Positions 1 through 7,698 of a stretch of DNA of 13,561 nucleotides are shown here, one piece after another. Made by a program: the position numbers and the translations under genes. The notes below the pieces were generated by a model. It did not search any database and was not told the origin of the DNA. It worked only from the letters and a program-made list of their open reading frames with translations. The DNA is taken from positions 1-13,561 of the forward strand of contig JAJYWT010000195.1 of the NCBI GenBank assembly GCA_021791345.1, in the 5' to 3' direction. This DNA comes from a bacterium. Its GTDB lineage: Bacteria; Chloroflexota; Dormibacteria; UBA8260; Bog-877. Positions within the stretch are counted from its first letter, which is position 1, and each line of letters begins with the position of its first letter.

Positions 1-458
1 TTTTCGAGCTCATCCCCCTGGTGGGGCCGTTTGCGGGCGGAGCGGTGGCGCTGCTGCTGGCGCTGACCAAGAGCCCGACCCTGGCGCTCTTCACCTTGAT
101 CCTGTTCCTGGGGATTCACGTGGTGGAGGGCTACCTGCTGGTCCCGCGGATCCAGGCCCGCTTCGTGCAGCTGCATCCGTTCGTCACCCTGCTGGCACTC
201 TTCGCCGGGGTTGAGGTGGGCGGTTTTTTGGGGGCCCTGGTGGCGGTCCCGGCGGCCAGCTACGTGACCGTCCTGATCCGGGCTGGGGTCGGCGACTGGC
301 GGGCCCAGCGACCGGACCTGTTCAGCCGGGTGCGGACCGACAGCCTGGGCGAGCTGCGCAACCGCCGGCTGCTGCGCAGCTTCCGGATTCGCAAGTCGGC
401 ACCCCGGGAGAGCCCGGTCGACGAGGGCTCTCCGCCGCCGCCGGCTACCGCCGGCTGA
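1..458 (+). CDS. AI-2E family transporter (permease), C-terminal part, 5' end outside window
   Basis: This is the 3' end of a polytopic inner-membrane protein. The frame is open to the left edge and reads FELIPLVGPF from base 3, so the gene begins before the window and the GTG at 21 is internal. The IPxVGPF motif, followed by hydrophobic segments around 50-110, 85-130 and 175-290, and the VEGYLLVPRIQ and LHPFVTLLALFAG stretches are typical of the AI-2E/PerM/YdiK family C-terminus. Members of this family export small molecules or exchange ions; the name does not prove autoinducer-2 transport. After the last membrane segment comes a basic, then Pro-rich cytoplasmic tail of about 50 residues that looks disordered. 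The stop (456-458) overlaps the 3' end of the convergent yggS gene by 14 bp. The family is clear; the substrate is unknown. Confidence 0.85.
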   Translation, partial: FELIPLVGPFAGGAVALLLALTKSPTLALFTLILFLGIHVVEGYLLVPRIQARFVQLHPFVTLLALFAGVEVGGFLGALVAVPAASYVTVLIRAGVGDWRAQRPDLFSRVRTDSLGELRNRRLLRSFRIRKSAPRESPVDEGSPPPPATAG

Positions 459-1164
459 GCGCCTGCGACCGGGGCGGCCGCGGCCCGAAGAGGGCGCTGC
501 CCAGCCTGACCTCGGTGCTGCCCTCTGCGATCGCGAGCTCGAAGTCGTCGCTCATGCCCATGCTCAGTACCGGCAGCGGCTGGGCGAGCTCGCCCACCAG
601 CCGGTCGCGCAGGGCGCGGCACTGGCTGAAGCAGCGCTGCGGGAAGGCCGGGTCCGCAACCGTCATCAACCCCATGAACCGCACCCCGGGCAGGGCACTA
701 AGCGCGGGGGCGGCCGCCACCAGCTCCTCGGGTCGAAACCCGTTCCGCCCCGGGATGTCGGTGAAGTCCACCTCGCAGAGGATCGGCAGGGGCTCCCCCT
801 GCAGTCGCGCCCGCGAGAGCTGCTCCGCCAGGCGGAGGCTGTGGACGGTCTCCACCACCGCGAACAGGGAGGCCGCCCGTGACACCTTGTTGCGCTGCAG
901 GTGACCGATGAGATGCCAGCTCATCCCGGGCTGCAGCTTGGCCTTCTCCGCACACTCCTGCACGTAGTTCTCCCCGAACTCGGTGAACCCCAGGGCGGCC
1001 GCCTGGCGGATCCGGTCTGCCGGATGCCCCTTGGTGACGCAGAGCAGGCTCACCGGCTGGCGGCCGCCGCGGCTGCGCGCCTGCTCGATCCGCTCCTTGA
1101 CCTCCGCCGCCGCTCGGCGCAGCTGCTCCAGGCCCGGCTCTGAGTCAGGCCCGGCTGCTGGCAC
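445..1164 (-). CDS. yggS: YggS/PROSC family PLP-binding protein (pyridoxal phosphate homeostasis)
   Basis: This cytosolic, single-domain alanine-racemase-like TIM barrel binds pyridoxal 5'-phosphate and buffers PLP and amino/keto-acid pools; the family has no known enzyme activity. Visible family motifs are LLCVTKGHP (Lys45, the PLP Schiff-base lysine by homology), FGENYVQE, WHLIGHLQRNK (from about residue 83), GLMTVAD and the C-terminal LSMGMSDDFELAIAEGST with VRLGSALFG, which forms the phosphate-binding region. I chose the GTG at 1164-1162, giving 239 residues, close to the usual 230-235. The ATG at 1212 would add 16 residues lying wholly inside the nrdR reading frame. With the GTG start the gene overlaps the nrdR 3' end by 20 bp, so the two are probably co-transcribed and coupled. 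The start is uncertain; the function assignment is firm. Confidence 0.9.
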   Translation of the reverse strand: MPAAGPDSEPGLEQLRRAAAEVKERIEQARSRGGRQPVSLLCVTKGHPADRIRQAAALGFTEFGENYVQECAEKAKLQPGMSWHLIGHLQRNKVSRAASLFAVVETVHSLRLAEQLSRARLQGEPLPILCEVDFTDIPGRNGFRPEELVAAAPALSALPGVRFMGLMTVADPAFPQRCFSQCRALRDRLVGELAQPLPVLSMGMSDDFELAIAEGSTEVRLGSALFGPRPPRSQALSRR

Positions 1165-1636
1165 GGCGGCGGCTCTTGGTGCGGTCGCCGACCAAGATCT
1201 GGTCGATCTCATTGCGCACCTCGGAGAGGTCGCGGAAGGAGCGGTAGACCGACGCGAACCTCACGTAGGCGACCTCGTCCAGACGGCGCAACCGCTCCAT
1301 CACCAGCTCTCCCACCTCCCGGCTGGGAAGCTCCGACTGACCGCGACCGCGGAGCTCGCCCTCGATCTCCTCCACGATCTCGGTCACCTGGGCGGGGGAG
1401 ATGTCCCGCTTCTTGCAGGCGTTCATCAACCCCAGGAAGAGCTTCTGGCGGTCGAAGTCCTCGCGGCGGCCATCCTTCTTGACTATGTAGAAGGGCACCG
1501 ACTCGATCCGCTCGTAGGTCGTGAAGCGCTTGTTGCAGCTGTTGCAGGCGCGCCGACGGCGGATCGCCTCGCCGGTCTCCGAGTCCCGCGAGTCCACCAC
1601 CCGCAGGTCGTCGTGGTTGCAGTAGGGGCAGCGCAT
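1145..1636 (-). CDS. nrdR: Transcriptional repressor NrdR
   Basis: NrdR is a zinc-finger/ATP-cone repressor that senses ATP/dATP and represses ribonucleotide reductase genes through paired NrdR boxes. The protein is 163 residues, slightly longer than the usual ~150-160. Cys3/Cys6 and Cys31/Cys34 form the zinc ribbon (MRCPYC and ACNSCNKRFTTYER). The ATP cone spans about residues 49-139 (IVKKDGRREDFDRQKL onward). A basic tail (KSRRRASSRA) ends the protein. The ATG at 1636 is preceded by GCGGAG with a short spacer, and the start is fixed by the invariant MRCPYC N-terminus. It lies upstream of, and overlaps, yggS. No nrd reductase gene is in the window, so the regulon must be elsewhere. The upstream region carries NrdR-box-like sequences (separate entry), which suggests autoregulation. 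Confidence 0.97.
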   Translation of the reverse strand: MRCPYCNHDDLRVVDSRDSETGEAIRRRRACNSCNKRFTTYERIESVPFYIVKKDGRREDFDRQKLFLGLMNACKKRDISPAQVTEIVEEIEGELRGRGQSELPSREVGELVMERLRRLDEVAYVRFASVYRSFRDLSEVRNEIDQILVGDRTKSRRRASSRA

Positions 1637-1660
1637 GAGTCTCCGCTCGGAACTCCGCCC

Positions 1661-1705
1661 ACACTATATGGGGCGGCTGCGGCCATTGTACCCCTCATAT
1701 TGTGG
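1661..1705 (-). promoter_or_regulatory. Candidate nrdR promoter with two NrdR-box-like operators
   Basis: Read on the minus strand, a TACAAT -10-like hexamer lies at 1690-1685, 49 bases ahead of the nrdR ATG. No convincing -35 was found. Two sites resemble the NrdR consensus acaCwAtATaTwGtgt. The site at 1661-1676 has a perfect left half (acaCTATAT on the plus strand) and a poor right half. The site at 1690-1705 has a good right half (ATATTGTGG on the plus strand) and a poor left half. One would overlap the -35/-10 spacer and the other would lie just past the expected transcription start. Their start-to-start distance is 29 bp, slightly less than the 31-32 bp usual for NrdR box pairs. This AT-rich patch stands out from the GC-rich surroundings. 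It is plausible but not proven. Confidence 0.45.
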
Positions 1706-1713
1706 TATCCCGT

Positions 1714-1747
1714 GATGGCGGGGCGGCCGTGGAGCCGCCCCGCCATC
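1714..1747 (-). terminator. Strong GC hairpin between the aldo/keto reductase and nrdR genes
   Basis: This is a perfect inverted repeat with 14-bp arms (GATGGCGGGGCGGC at 1714-1727, GCCGCCCCGCCATC at 1734-1747) and a 6-nt loop. It lies 36 bp beyond the aldo/keto reductase stop on the minus strand. No U-tract follows on either strand, so it is a hairpin of the U-less type often found in high-GC genomes. It probably ends the reductase transcript and insulates the nrdR promoter, which starts just beyond it. Confidence 0.6.
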
Positions 1748-1783
1748 AGAAGGGGCCAACGGGAGCCCCCACCAGCGCCTTGG

Positions 1784-2770
<987 letters not shown>

Positions 2771-2863
2771 ATCCGGCTCCTCCTATTCCCTTCAGGCCCT
2801 GCTTCGAGTGTAGTTGGCGCCGAATCGGCCCGCCTGCCGCTTCGGAGTTCATACCAACGGGGG
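2771..2863. promoter_or_regulatory. Divergent intergenic region between aldo/keto reductase and ABC operon
   Basis: These 93 bp must hold the control signals for two divergent units. For the leftward reductase gene there is a good Shine-Dalgarno sequence (AGGAGG, 2784-2779) and a TACACT -10-like hexamer at 2812-2807 on the minus strand, with no clear -35. For the rightward ABC operon I see no convincing -35/-10 pair, only a GGGGG run directly before the ATG at 2864. I found no operator-like palindrome. Confidence 0.3.
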
Positions 2864-5800
2864 ATGCCAACCTCAGGCGGGCATCCCTACCCTGGAGACG
2901 GCTGGCAGGCGGCGCCGGCGCCCACGGAACAGGAGGTTGCGCAACTCTTGAGTCAGCTGAGGCTGCTGCTCCGCGCTCTCCGCTGGCGCGCGGGGGCGGC
3001 GGGCGCCCTCTTCGTGGTCGCCACGGTCGCGGTGCTGGCGGCAGCCGCCGGGCCCCTCTATCTGGACACCGCCAACGACAGTGTGCTGCACTCGACCTTG
3101 GTCAGCCACCCCGCCTCCGCGGACGGGATCACCCTCATCCCCAACGCCGCCAGCGGGGTTCCCATCGACAACGCCGAGCAGGCGCTGAGCGCGGCCAGGA
3201 GGATGGGCCTCTACCGCTGGTACCACCCGGGCAAGTTGATCCTCGACCAGGGCTTTGCGGTCATGGGGGCCGGGGGGATCACCTACGGCGGCGACCTCCT
3301 GTCCGATCCCGGACAGTGCCACGTGCTCCATTTCCTGCAGGGCTCGTGCCCCGGACCGGGACAGGTCGCGGTCACCAAGCGCACCGCCAGGGCGCTCGGG
3401 GTGCATCTGGGCTCGAGCCTGACGATCCCACTCAAGGGCGGAGTCCCCCCGGTCAAGGTCAGAGTGACCGGCATCATCGCCCTGGGCAACCCTCACCAGA
3501 CCTTCTGGTTCGGGGAGGAGCCGTCGTATTTCGACTTCGGCCCCCCGCTCACCTGTGGGATCGGGGCGACGTGCCTGCCCCTGGTGGACGCGATGTTCAC
3601 CGCCCCCTCGACCATCGCCGGCCTGCCGGAGGTGCAGCCGACGGATGAGTTCCAGCTCCGGGTGAGCCGCATCCACACGACCGATCTGGCCGCCTTCCGA
3701 CGCGCGTTCGACCACTTCGCGACCTACACCGCTGAGGTCCTGAGGACGCCGGTCGAGACCGGGCTCAGCGCCGAGACCGGTGCCGCGGCCCGGGAGAGCG
3801 ACCTCATGCAATCGATCGTGATCGTGGTCGACCTCCAGCTGGTCCTGCTGGCCCTGTTCGTGCTCTTCGGGCTGGTGGCCCGCACCGCCGAGGCCCGCGA
3901 GAAGGAGGTCGCGCTGGCCAAGCTCAGGGGCTTCGGCACCTGGTCGGTGCTGCTGGTGGGGCTGCTGGAGCCGGTCGCGGTCCTGGTGGTGGCGCTGCCG
4001 GTGGGGCTGGTGCTGGCCTGGCTGGCGATGCGACTGGCCCAGCCGCTGCTGCTCCCGGGGGCGATCATCACCTTCCAGCCGCTGGTCCTCCTGGCCGCGG
4101 TCGCGGCCTTTGCCGGGGGGCTGGTGGCGACCGCGTTCGGAGCTCGCCGGATCCTCACCCGCCGCCTCTCCGATGAGCTGCGGGCGATCGAGCCGCGGAG
4201 CTCCAACGTGGCCCGGGCCGCGATCGACGCGGCGGCGCTGGCGCTGGCGATCGCGGGGATCGTGGAGCTGCTGGCGGCGGGCGTCTTGAGCGGCAGCCAG
4301 CCCAATCCGCTGGCGGCCTTCGCCCCAGGACTGGTGGCGGTGGCGGTGGCGGTGGTCGGGGTCAGGGTGCTCCCCTGGCTCTGCTCGTTCTTGGTCCGGT
4401 GGACCAGGAACTCGCGGTGGATGGCAACCGGCCTGGCGGTCCGCCAGGTGGTCCGGCGTCCCACCAGCCTGCGCCAGATCACAGTCCTCGCGATCGCGAC
4501 CGGGCTGGCCTGCTTCGCCGTCACCGGCTGGGCGGCGGCAGGGATCAACCGCACGGTGAGGGCGGACTTCGTGCTGGGGGCCGCCAAAGTCCTGACCGTG
4601 GACGTCCCCAACTCGGTGAACATCGAGAAGGCGGTGGACCGGGCCGACCCCACCGGGCGCTACGCGATGGCTGTCATGCTCTCCTCCATCCCCAGCCAGA
4701 AGCTGCTGGCGGTGCAGGTCAGCCGGCTCCAGAGGGTCGCCTACTGGCCCCAGGACGTGAGCTCCACCAGCGAGGCGCGGATCGTGCACTGGCTGACGCC
4801 CCACCTGCAGCCCGCGATGTACCTGACCGGCGCCGAGGTCAGGGCCACCATCACCCTCGACGGCACCCCCAACCCCCCACCGGATTTGGTCTTCAACCTG
4901 GTCAACAGCGGCGGCCACCAGGGGGTGGCCGACTTCGGCTTCCTCAGGCCCGGCACCCACACCTACCTGACCCCGCTGCCCACCGCCTGCAGCGGCGGCT
5001 GCCATGTGTTGAACCTCGAGCCACTTTGGAACCCCAGCCAGAGCGGTCCCCAGCAGGTGAGCTACTCGCTTTCCCTGGCGGGGCTCGACGAGCGCTCCGG
5101 CTCCACGGGCGGCTGGAGGCCGGCCACCTCGCGGCTGGCCGATCCCCGTTACTGGACTCCCAGCGCGCCGGGGGTGGCGGTCTCGGCGACCACCGACCAG
5201 GGCTCGCCCGCACTCAAGCTGCGGGTGGAGGACAGCGTCAACGACACCAATCCGCCTGGGGTGGTCCCGGGGGCTCTGCCGGCGACCATACCCGGGGTGG
5301 TGACCAGGGCCAACTCGGTTTCCGACCCCAGGGATGCCTCCATCGAGGACTTCGACGGCAGCAGCCTCAACCTCGATGTCCCCTACCAGGTGAGCGACCT
5401 TCCCCAGCTCGGCCAGGTGGGCTTCCTGGTCGACCTGCAGACCGCGATCCGGGGGGAGTCGGCCCCTCCCAGCCAGACTGTGACCCAGGTCTGGCTGGCC
5501 CCGGGCGCGCCCCCTTCGATAGCGCGCTCGCTGGCGGCCCAGGGGGTCAGGGTCACCTCGGTTCGGACTCCGGGGCCGGACATCCGGGCGATGAACCACG
5601 GTGGGCTCGCGCTCGCCTACCTCTTCTTCCTGTTCGCCGCGGGGGCGGCGGCGGTGCTGGCGATCGGGGCGGCCGTCTTCTCCGTCTTCATGACCAGCCG
5701 CCGCCGCGCCTTCGAGCTGGCGGTGCTGCGCGCGATCGGGATCTCCCGCGCCACCCTGCTGCGCTCGCTCCTGGGCGAGCAGCTGCTGGTGCTGGGACCG

Positions 5801-6034
5801 GGGGTGGTGCTGGGGCTGGGCGCGGGGCTGCTGGGAGCTCTGATGGCGCTTCCCTCGGTGCCGGAGTTCGCCAACCCCGGCGGCGGCCCCCCGGTTGAGC
5901 TGGTGTTCGCGGTCGTCCCGATCGTGGCGATGATGGTCGCCCTGGTCATCCTGCTGGCGGTCGCCGCCGCGCTGGCGTCCGCCGCCACCCTGCGGCTGGC
6001 GGGGTGGGAGCGGCTGCGCACGGAGATCACGTGA
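2864..6034 (+). CDS. Large FtsX-like/MacB-type ABC transporter permease (two fused halves)
   Basis: This is the membrane subunit of a type VII (MacB/FtsX/LolCDE-like) ABC system, 1056 residues. In order: TM1 at about 42-63; an extracytoplasmic domain (about 64-315) of MacB-PCD type, with PGQVAVTKRTARALGVHLGS and VKVRVTGIIAL; an FtsX core with three TMs (about 316-435, containing EKEVALAKLRGFG); two further TMs (about 451-511); a second N-terminal-like TM (about 540-560); a second large extracytoplasmic domain (about 561-910) with a CSGGC motif (Cys709, Cys713); and a second FtsX core with three TMs (about 913-1045, containing RAFELAVLRAIGISR). That makes about 10 TMs. The ATG at 2864 has a weak ribosome site; a TTG at 2948 sits 11 nt after AGGAGG (2931-2936) but would trim only the N-terminal tail. 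The stop overlaps the next gene by 4 bp (GTGA). The substrate is unknown. Confidence 0.9.
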   Translation: MPTSGGHPYPGDGWQAAPAPTEQEVAQLLSQLRLLLRALRWRAGAAGALFVVATVAVLAAAAGPLYLDTANDSVLHSTLVSHPASADGITLIPNAASGVPIDNAEQALSAARRMGLYRWYHPGKLILDQGFAVMGAGGITYGGDLLSDPGQCHVLHFLQGSCPGPGQVAVTKRTARALGVHLGSSLTIPLKGGVPPVKVRVTGIIALGNPHQTFWFGEEPSYFDFGPPLTCGIGATCLPLVDAMFTAPSTIAGLPEVQPTDEFQLRVSRIHTTDLAAFRRAFDHFATYTAEVLRTPVETGLSAETGAAARESDLMQSIVIVVDLQLVLLALFVLFGLVARTAEAREKEVALAKLRGFGTWSVLLVGLLEPVAVLVVALPVGLVLAWLAMRLAQPLLLPGAIITFQPLVLLAAVAAFAGGLVATAFGARRILTRRLSDELRAIEPRSSNVARAAIDAAALALAIAGIVELLAAGVLSGSQPNPLAAFAPGLVAVAVAVVGVRVLPWLCSFLVRWTRNSRWMATGLAVRQVVRRPTSLRQITVLAIATGLACFAVTGWAAAGINRTVRADFVLGAAKVLTVDVPNSVNIEKAVDRADPTGRYAMAVMLSSIPSQKLLAVQVSRLQRVAYWPQDVSSTSEARIVHWLTPHLQPAMYLTGAEVRATITLDGTPNPPPDLVFNLVNSGGHQGVADFGFLRPGTHTYLTPLPTACSGGCHVLNLEPLWNPSQSGPQQVSYSLSLAGLDERSGSTGGWRPATSRLADPRYWTPSAPGVAVSATTDQGSPALKLRVEDSVNDTNPPGVVPGALPATIPGVVTRANSVSDPRDASIEDFDGSSLNLDVPYQVSDLPQLGQVGFLVDLQTAIRGESAPPSQTVTQVWLAPGAPPSIARSLAAQGVRVTSVRTPGPDIRAMNHGGLALAYLFFLFAAGAAAVLAIGAAVFSVFMTSRRRAFELAVLRAIGISRATLLRSLLGEQLLVLGPGVVLGLGAGLLGALMALPSVPEFANPGGGPPVELVFAVVPIVAMMVALVILLAVAAALASAATLRLAGWERLRTEIT

Positions 6035-6900
6035 GCACCACGACCCCAGCCCCGCGCGGGCTGGACATCCACTTCTCGGGGGTCGTTCACCTATATCCCA
6101 GCCAGGAGGGCGACGTGGTCGCGCTGCGCGGGATCGACCTGGACGTGGAGGCGGGGGAGGAGTTCGCCCTGCTGGGGCCCTCGGGCTCCGGCAAATCCAC
6201 CGTGCTGGCGCTGCTGGCCGGGCTGCAGCGGCCGTCGGCCGGGCAGATCCTGATCGGACCCTACGAGATGTCGAAGCTGACCAACCGCCAGCTGCTCAGG
6301 TTGCGCGCCACCGAGGTCAGCCTGGTGCTGCAGGACCCCTCCCGCAACCTGCTGCCCTATGCGACCGCGACCCAGAACATCGAGTTCGCCCAGCGCGGCG
6401 CCCGCGGCCGCGGGCACCGCCCGCCCTGGAGGCCCGCCGAGCTGCTGGAGCACCTGGGCATGGGCGCGCTCGCCACCCGGACCGTCTCCACCCTCTCGGG
6501 CGGCGAGCAACAGCGGGTGGCGATCGCCTCCGGCGTCGCCTCCGCGCCCCGCCTGCTCCTGGTGGATGAGCCGACCAGCCAGCTCGACACCAGAAGCCGC
6601 GACCAGGTGATCGAGCTCTTGCACCGGATCAATCGCCAGCTGGGCTCGACCGTGGTGAGCGTCACCCATGACAGCGCCGTCGCCGAGGCGATGCCCCGCA
6701 CCGTGACGATCCGCGACGGCCGGGTCGGGGCCGAGGGCCGGCGGGGGGAGGAGTACGCGGTGGTGGGCCGGGACGGCAGCGTCCAGCTACCGCCGGACGT
6801 TTTGGAGATGCTGCCGCCCGGCACTCTGCTGCACGTGCGCCGCCACCAGAGTGGCGTGGACCTGCGCAACCCGGAGCTGGAGGCACCCCGTGATCAGTGA
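6031..6900 (+). CDS. ABC transporter ATP-binding protein 1 with C-terminal AbrB/SpoVT-like tail
   Basis: This is the cytoplasmic ATPase subunit of the adjacent FtsX-like permease, 289 residues, MacB/LolD class. All nucleotide-binding motifs are intact: Walker [10 protein letters not shown] (49-57), Q-loop Gln101, signature LSGGEQQ (155-161), Walker B LLLVDE (175-180), D-loop SQLD (183-186) and switch His213. The GTG start at 6031 overlaps the permease stop (GTGA), a translational-coupling arrangement; the frame is open 27 bp further upstream, inside the permease gene. Residues 241-280 ([20 protein letters not shown] onward) form an extra domain resembling the AbrB/SpoVT swapped-hairpin pattern (GRDGxVxLPxDVLEMLxxG). 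I recall similar tails on actinobacterial ABC ATPases, so this may be a lineage feature rather than a recent fusion. The tail call is moderate; the ATPase call is firm. Confidence 0.93.
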   Translation: MSTTTPAPRGLDIHFSGVVHLYPSQEGDVVALRGIDLDVEAGEEFALLGPSGSGKSTVLALLAGLQRPSAGQILIGPYEMSKLTNRQLLRLRATEVSLVLQDPSRNLLPYATATQNIEFAQRGARGRGHRPPWRPAELLEHLGMGALATRTVSTLSGGEQQRVAIASGVASAPRLLLVDEPTSQLDTRSRDQVIELLHRINRQLGSTVVSVTHDSAVAEAMPRTVTIRDGRVGAEGRRGEEYAVVGRDGSVQLPPDVLEMLPPGTLLHVRRHQSGVDLRNPELEAPRDQ

Positions 6901-7543
6901 GATCCGTCTGGAGCACGTGACCGCGCGGGTCGGGGGCCGCGACATCCTGCACGACGTCAACCTGGTGGTGCGGGCGGGTGAGTCGATGGCGATAACCGGG
7001 CCCTCGGGATCGGGCAAGACCACCCTGCTCATGCTCGCCGCGGGGCTGCAGCCGCCCACCGAGGGCCGGATCCTGGTCGACGGCCGGCCGATCCCCACCG
7101 ACGAGCGCAGCCGCCAGCGCTTCGGGGTGGTGCTGCAGAACCACGGGCTGGTGTCGGTGCTGACCGCCGCGGAGAACGTCGCTCTGCCGCTGCAGGCCCG
7201 GGGAACCCCGGCGCTGGCGGTGGGCCGCCTCGCCCAGGCGGGACTAGCAGCGGTGGGTCTGCACTCCGCTGCCGACAGCCTGGTCCAGGATCTATCCGGC
7301 GGCCAGCAGCAGCGGGTGGCGGTGGCGCGTGCGCTCGCGGGATCGCCCGAGGCAGTCCTGGCCGACGAGCCCACCTCCGAGCTGGTGGCGGAGCAGCGCA
7401 AGGCGATCGTCGAGCTCTTGCTTCAGCAGGCGCGCGATGGCCGCGTGCTGGTTCTGGCCAGCCACGACCCCGAGGTGGTGGGCGCCTGTCAGCGGCAAAT
7501 CCGGCTGGTCGACGGCCGCCAGGAGGACCCCGCCGACCCCTGA
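6890..7543 (+). CDS. ABC transporter ATP-binding protein 2 (variant D-loop)
   Basis: This is the second ATPase of the same operon, 217 residues, without a C-terminal extension. Walker [10 protein letters not shown] (37-45), Q-loop Gln83, signature LSGGQQQ (135-141), Walker B AVLADE (155-160, with catalytic Glu160) and switch His192 (SHDPEV) are all present. The D-loop reads SELV (163-166) instead of the usual SALD, so the conserved Asp is a Val in this subunit only. The GTG start at 6890 has GGAGG at 6879-6883 with a 6-nt spacer and overlaps the upstream gene by 11 bp. The ORF could extend to 6851, but that would add only residues translated from inside gene 1. With ATPase 1 it most likely forms a heterodimer serving the two-halved permease. 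The 155 bp downstream hold no classical terminator. Confidence 0.92.
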   Translation: MISEIRLEHVTARVGGRDILHDVNLVVRAGESMAITGPSGSGKTTLLMLAAGLQPPTEGRILVDGRPIPTDERSRQRFGVVLQNHGLVSVLTAAENVALPLQARGTPALAVGRLAQAGLAAVGLHSAADSLVQDLSGGQQQRVAVARALAGSPEAVLADEPTSELVAEQRKAIVELLLQQARDGRVLVLASHDPEVVGACQRQIRLVDGRQEDPADP

Positions 7544-7698
7544 TCGCACCCGCGGCCGACCGGAAACCGCGAGGTCGTCGCCCGGCCGTCCCACCGACCT
7601 ACTCCGGTCGCTATCATCGCAGGACTGCGCCGACTCCGCCCCGGCTGGCGCCGACGGAGTCCCAGCTGCGCATCCAGGGCGATGAGAGGGGGTCGGCC

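Noticed and set aside
1145..1212. ATG at 1212 as the yggS start
   Set aside because: It would overlap nrdR by 68 bp and add residues absent from the family. The GTG at 1164 gives a normal-length protein.
2873..5599. 908-codon open frame on the minus strand opposite the permease gene
   Set aside because: The translation is dominated by Arg, Gly, Pro, His and Gln with no domain, the usual shadow of a high-GC gene. The plus strand has clear FtsX motifs and membrane segments.
4399..5898. 499-codon open frame on the plus strand, another frame within the permease gene
   Set aside because: It is rich in Gly/Arg/Pro, has no recognisable motif or ribosome site, and lies completely inside the permease gene.
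7544..7698. Promoter before the MFS-cNMP gene (TATCAT at 7612)
   Set aside because: There is no -35 match at suitable spacing. The 7-bp inverted repeat at 7632-7661 has a 16-nt loop and is unremarkable at this GC content.
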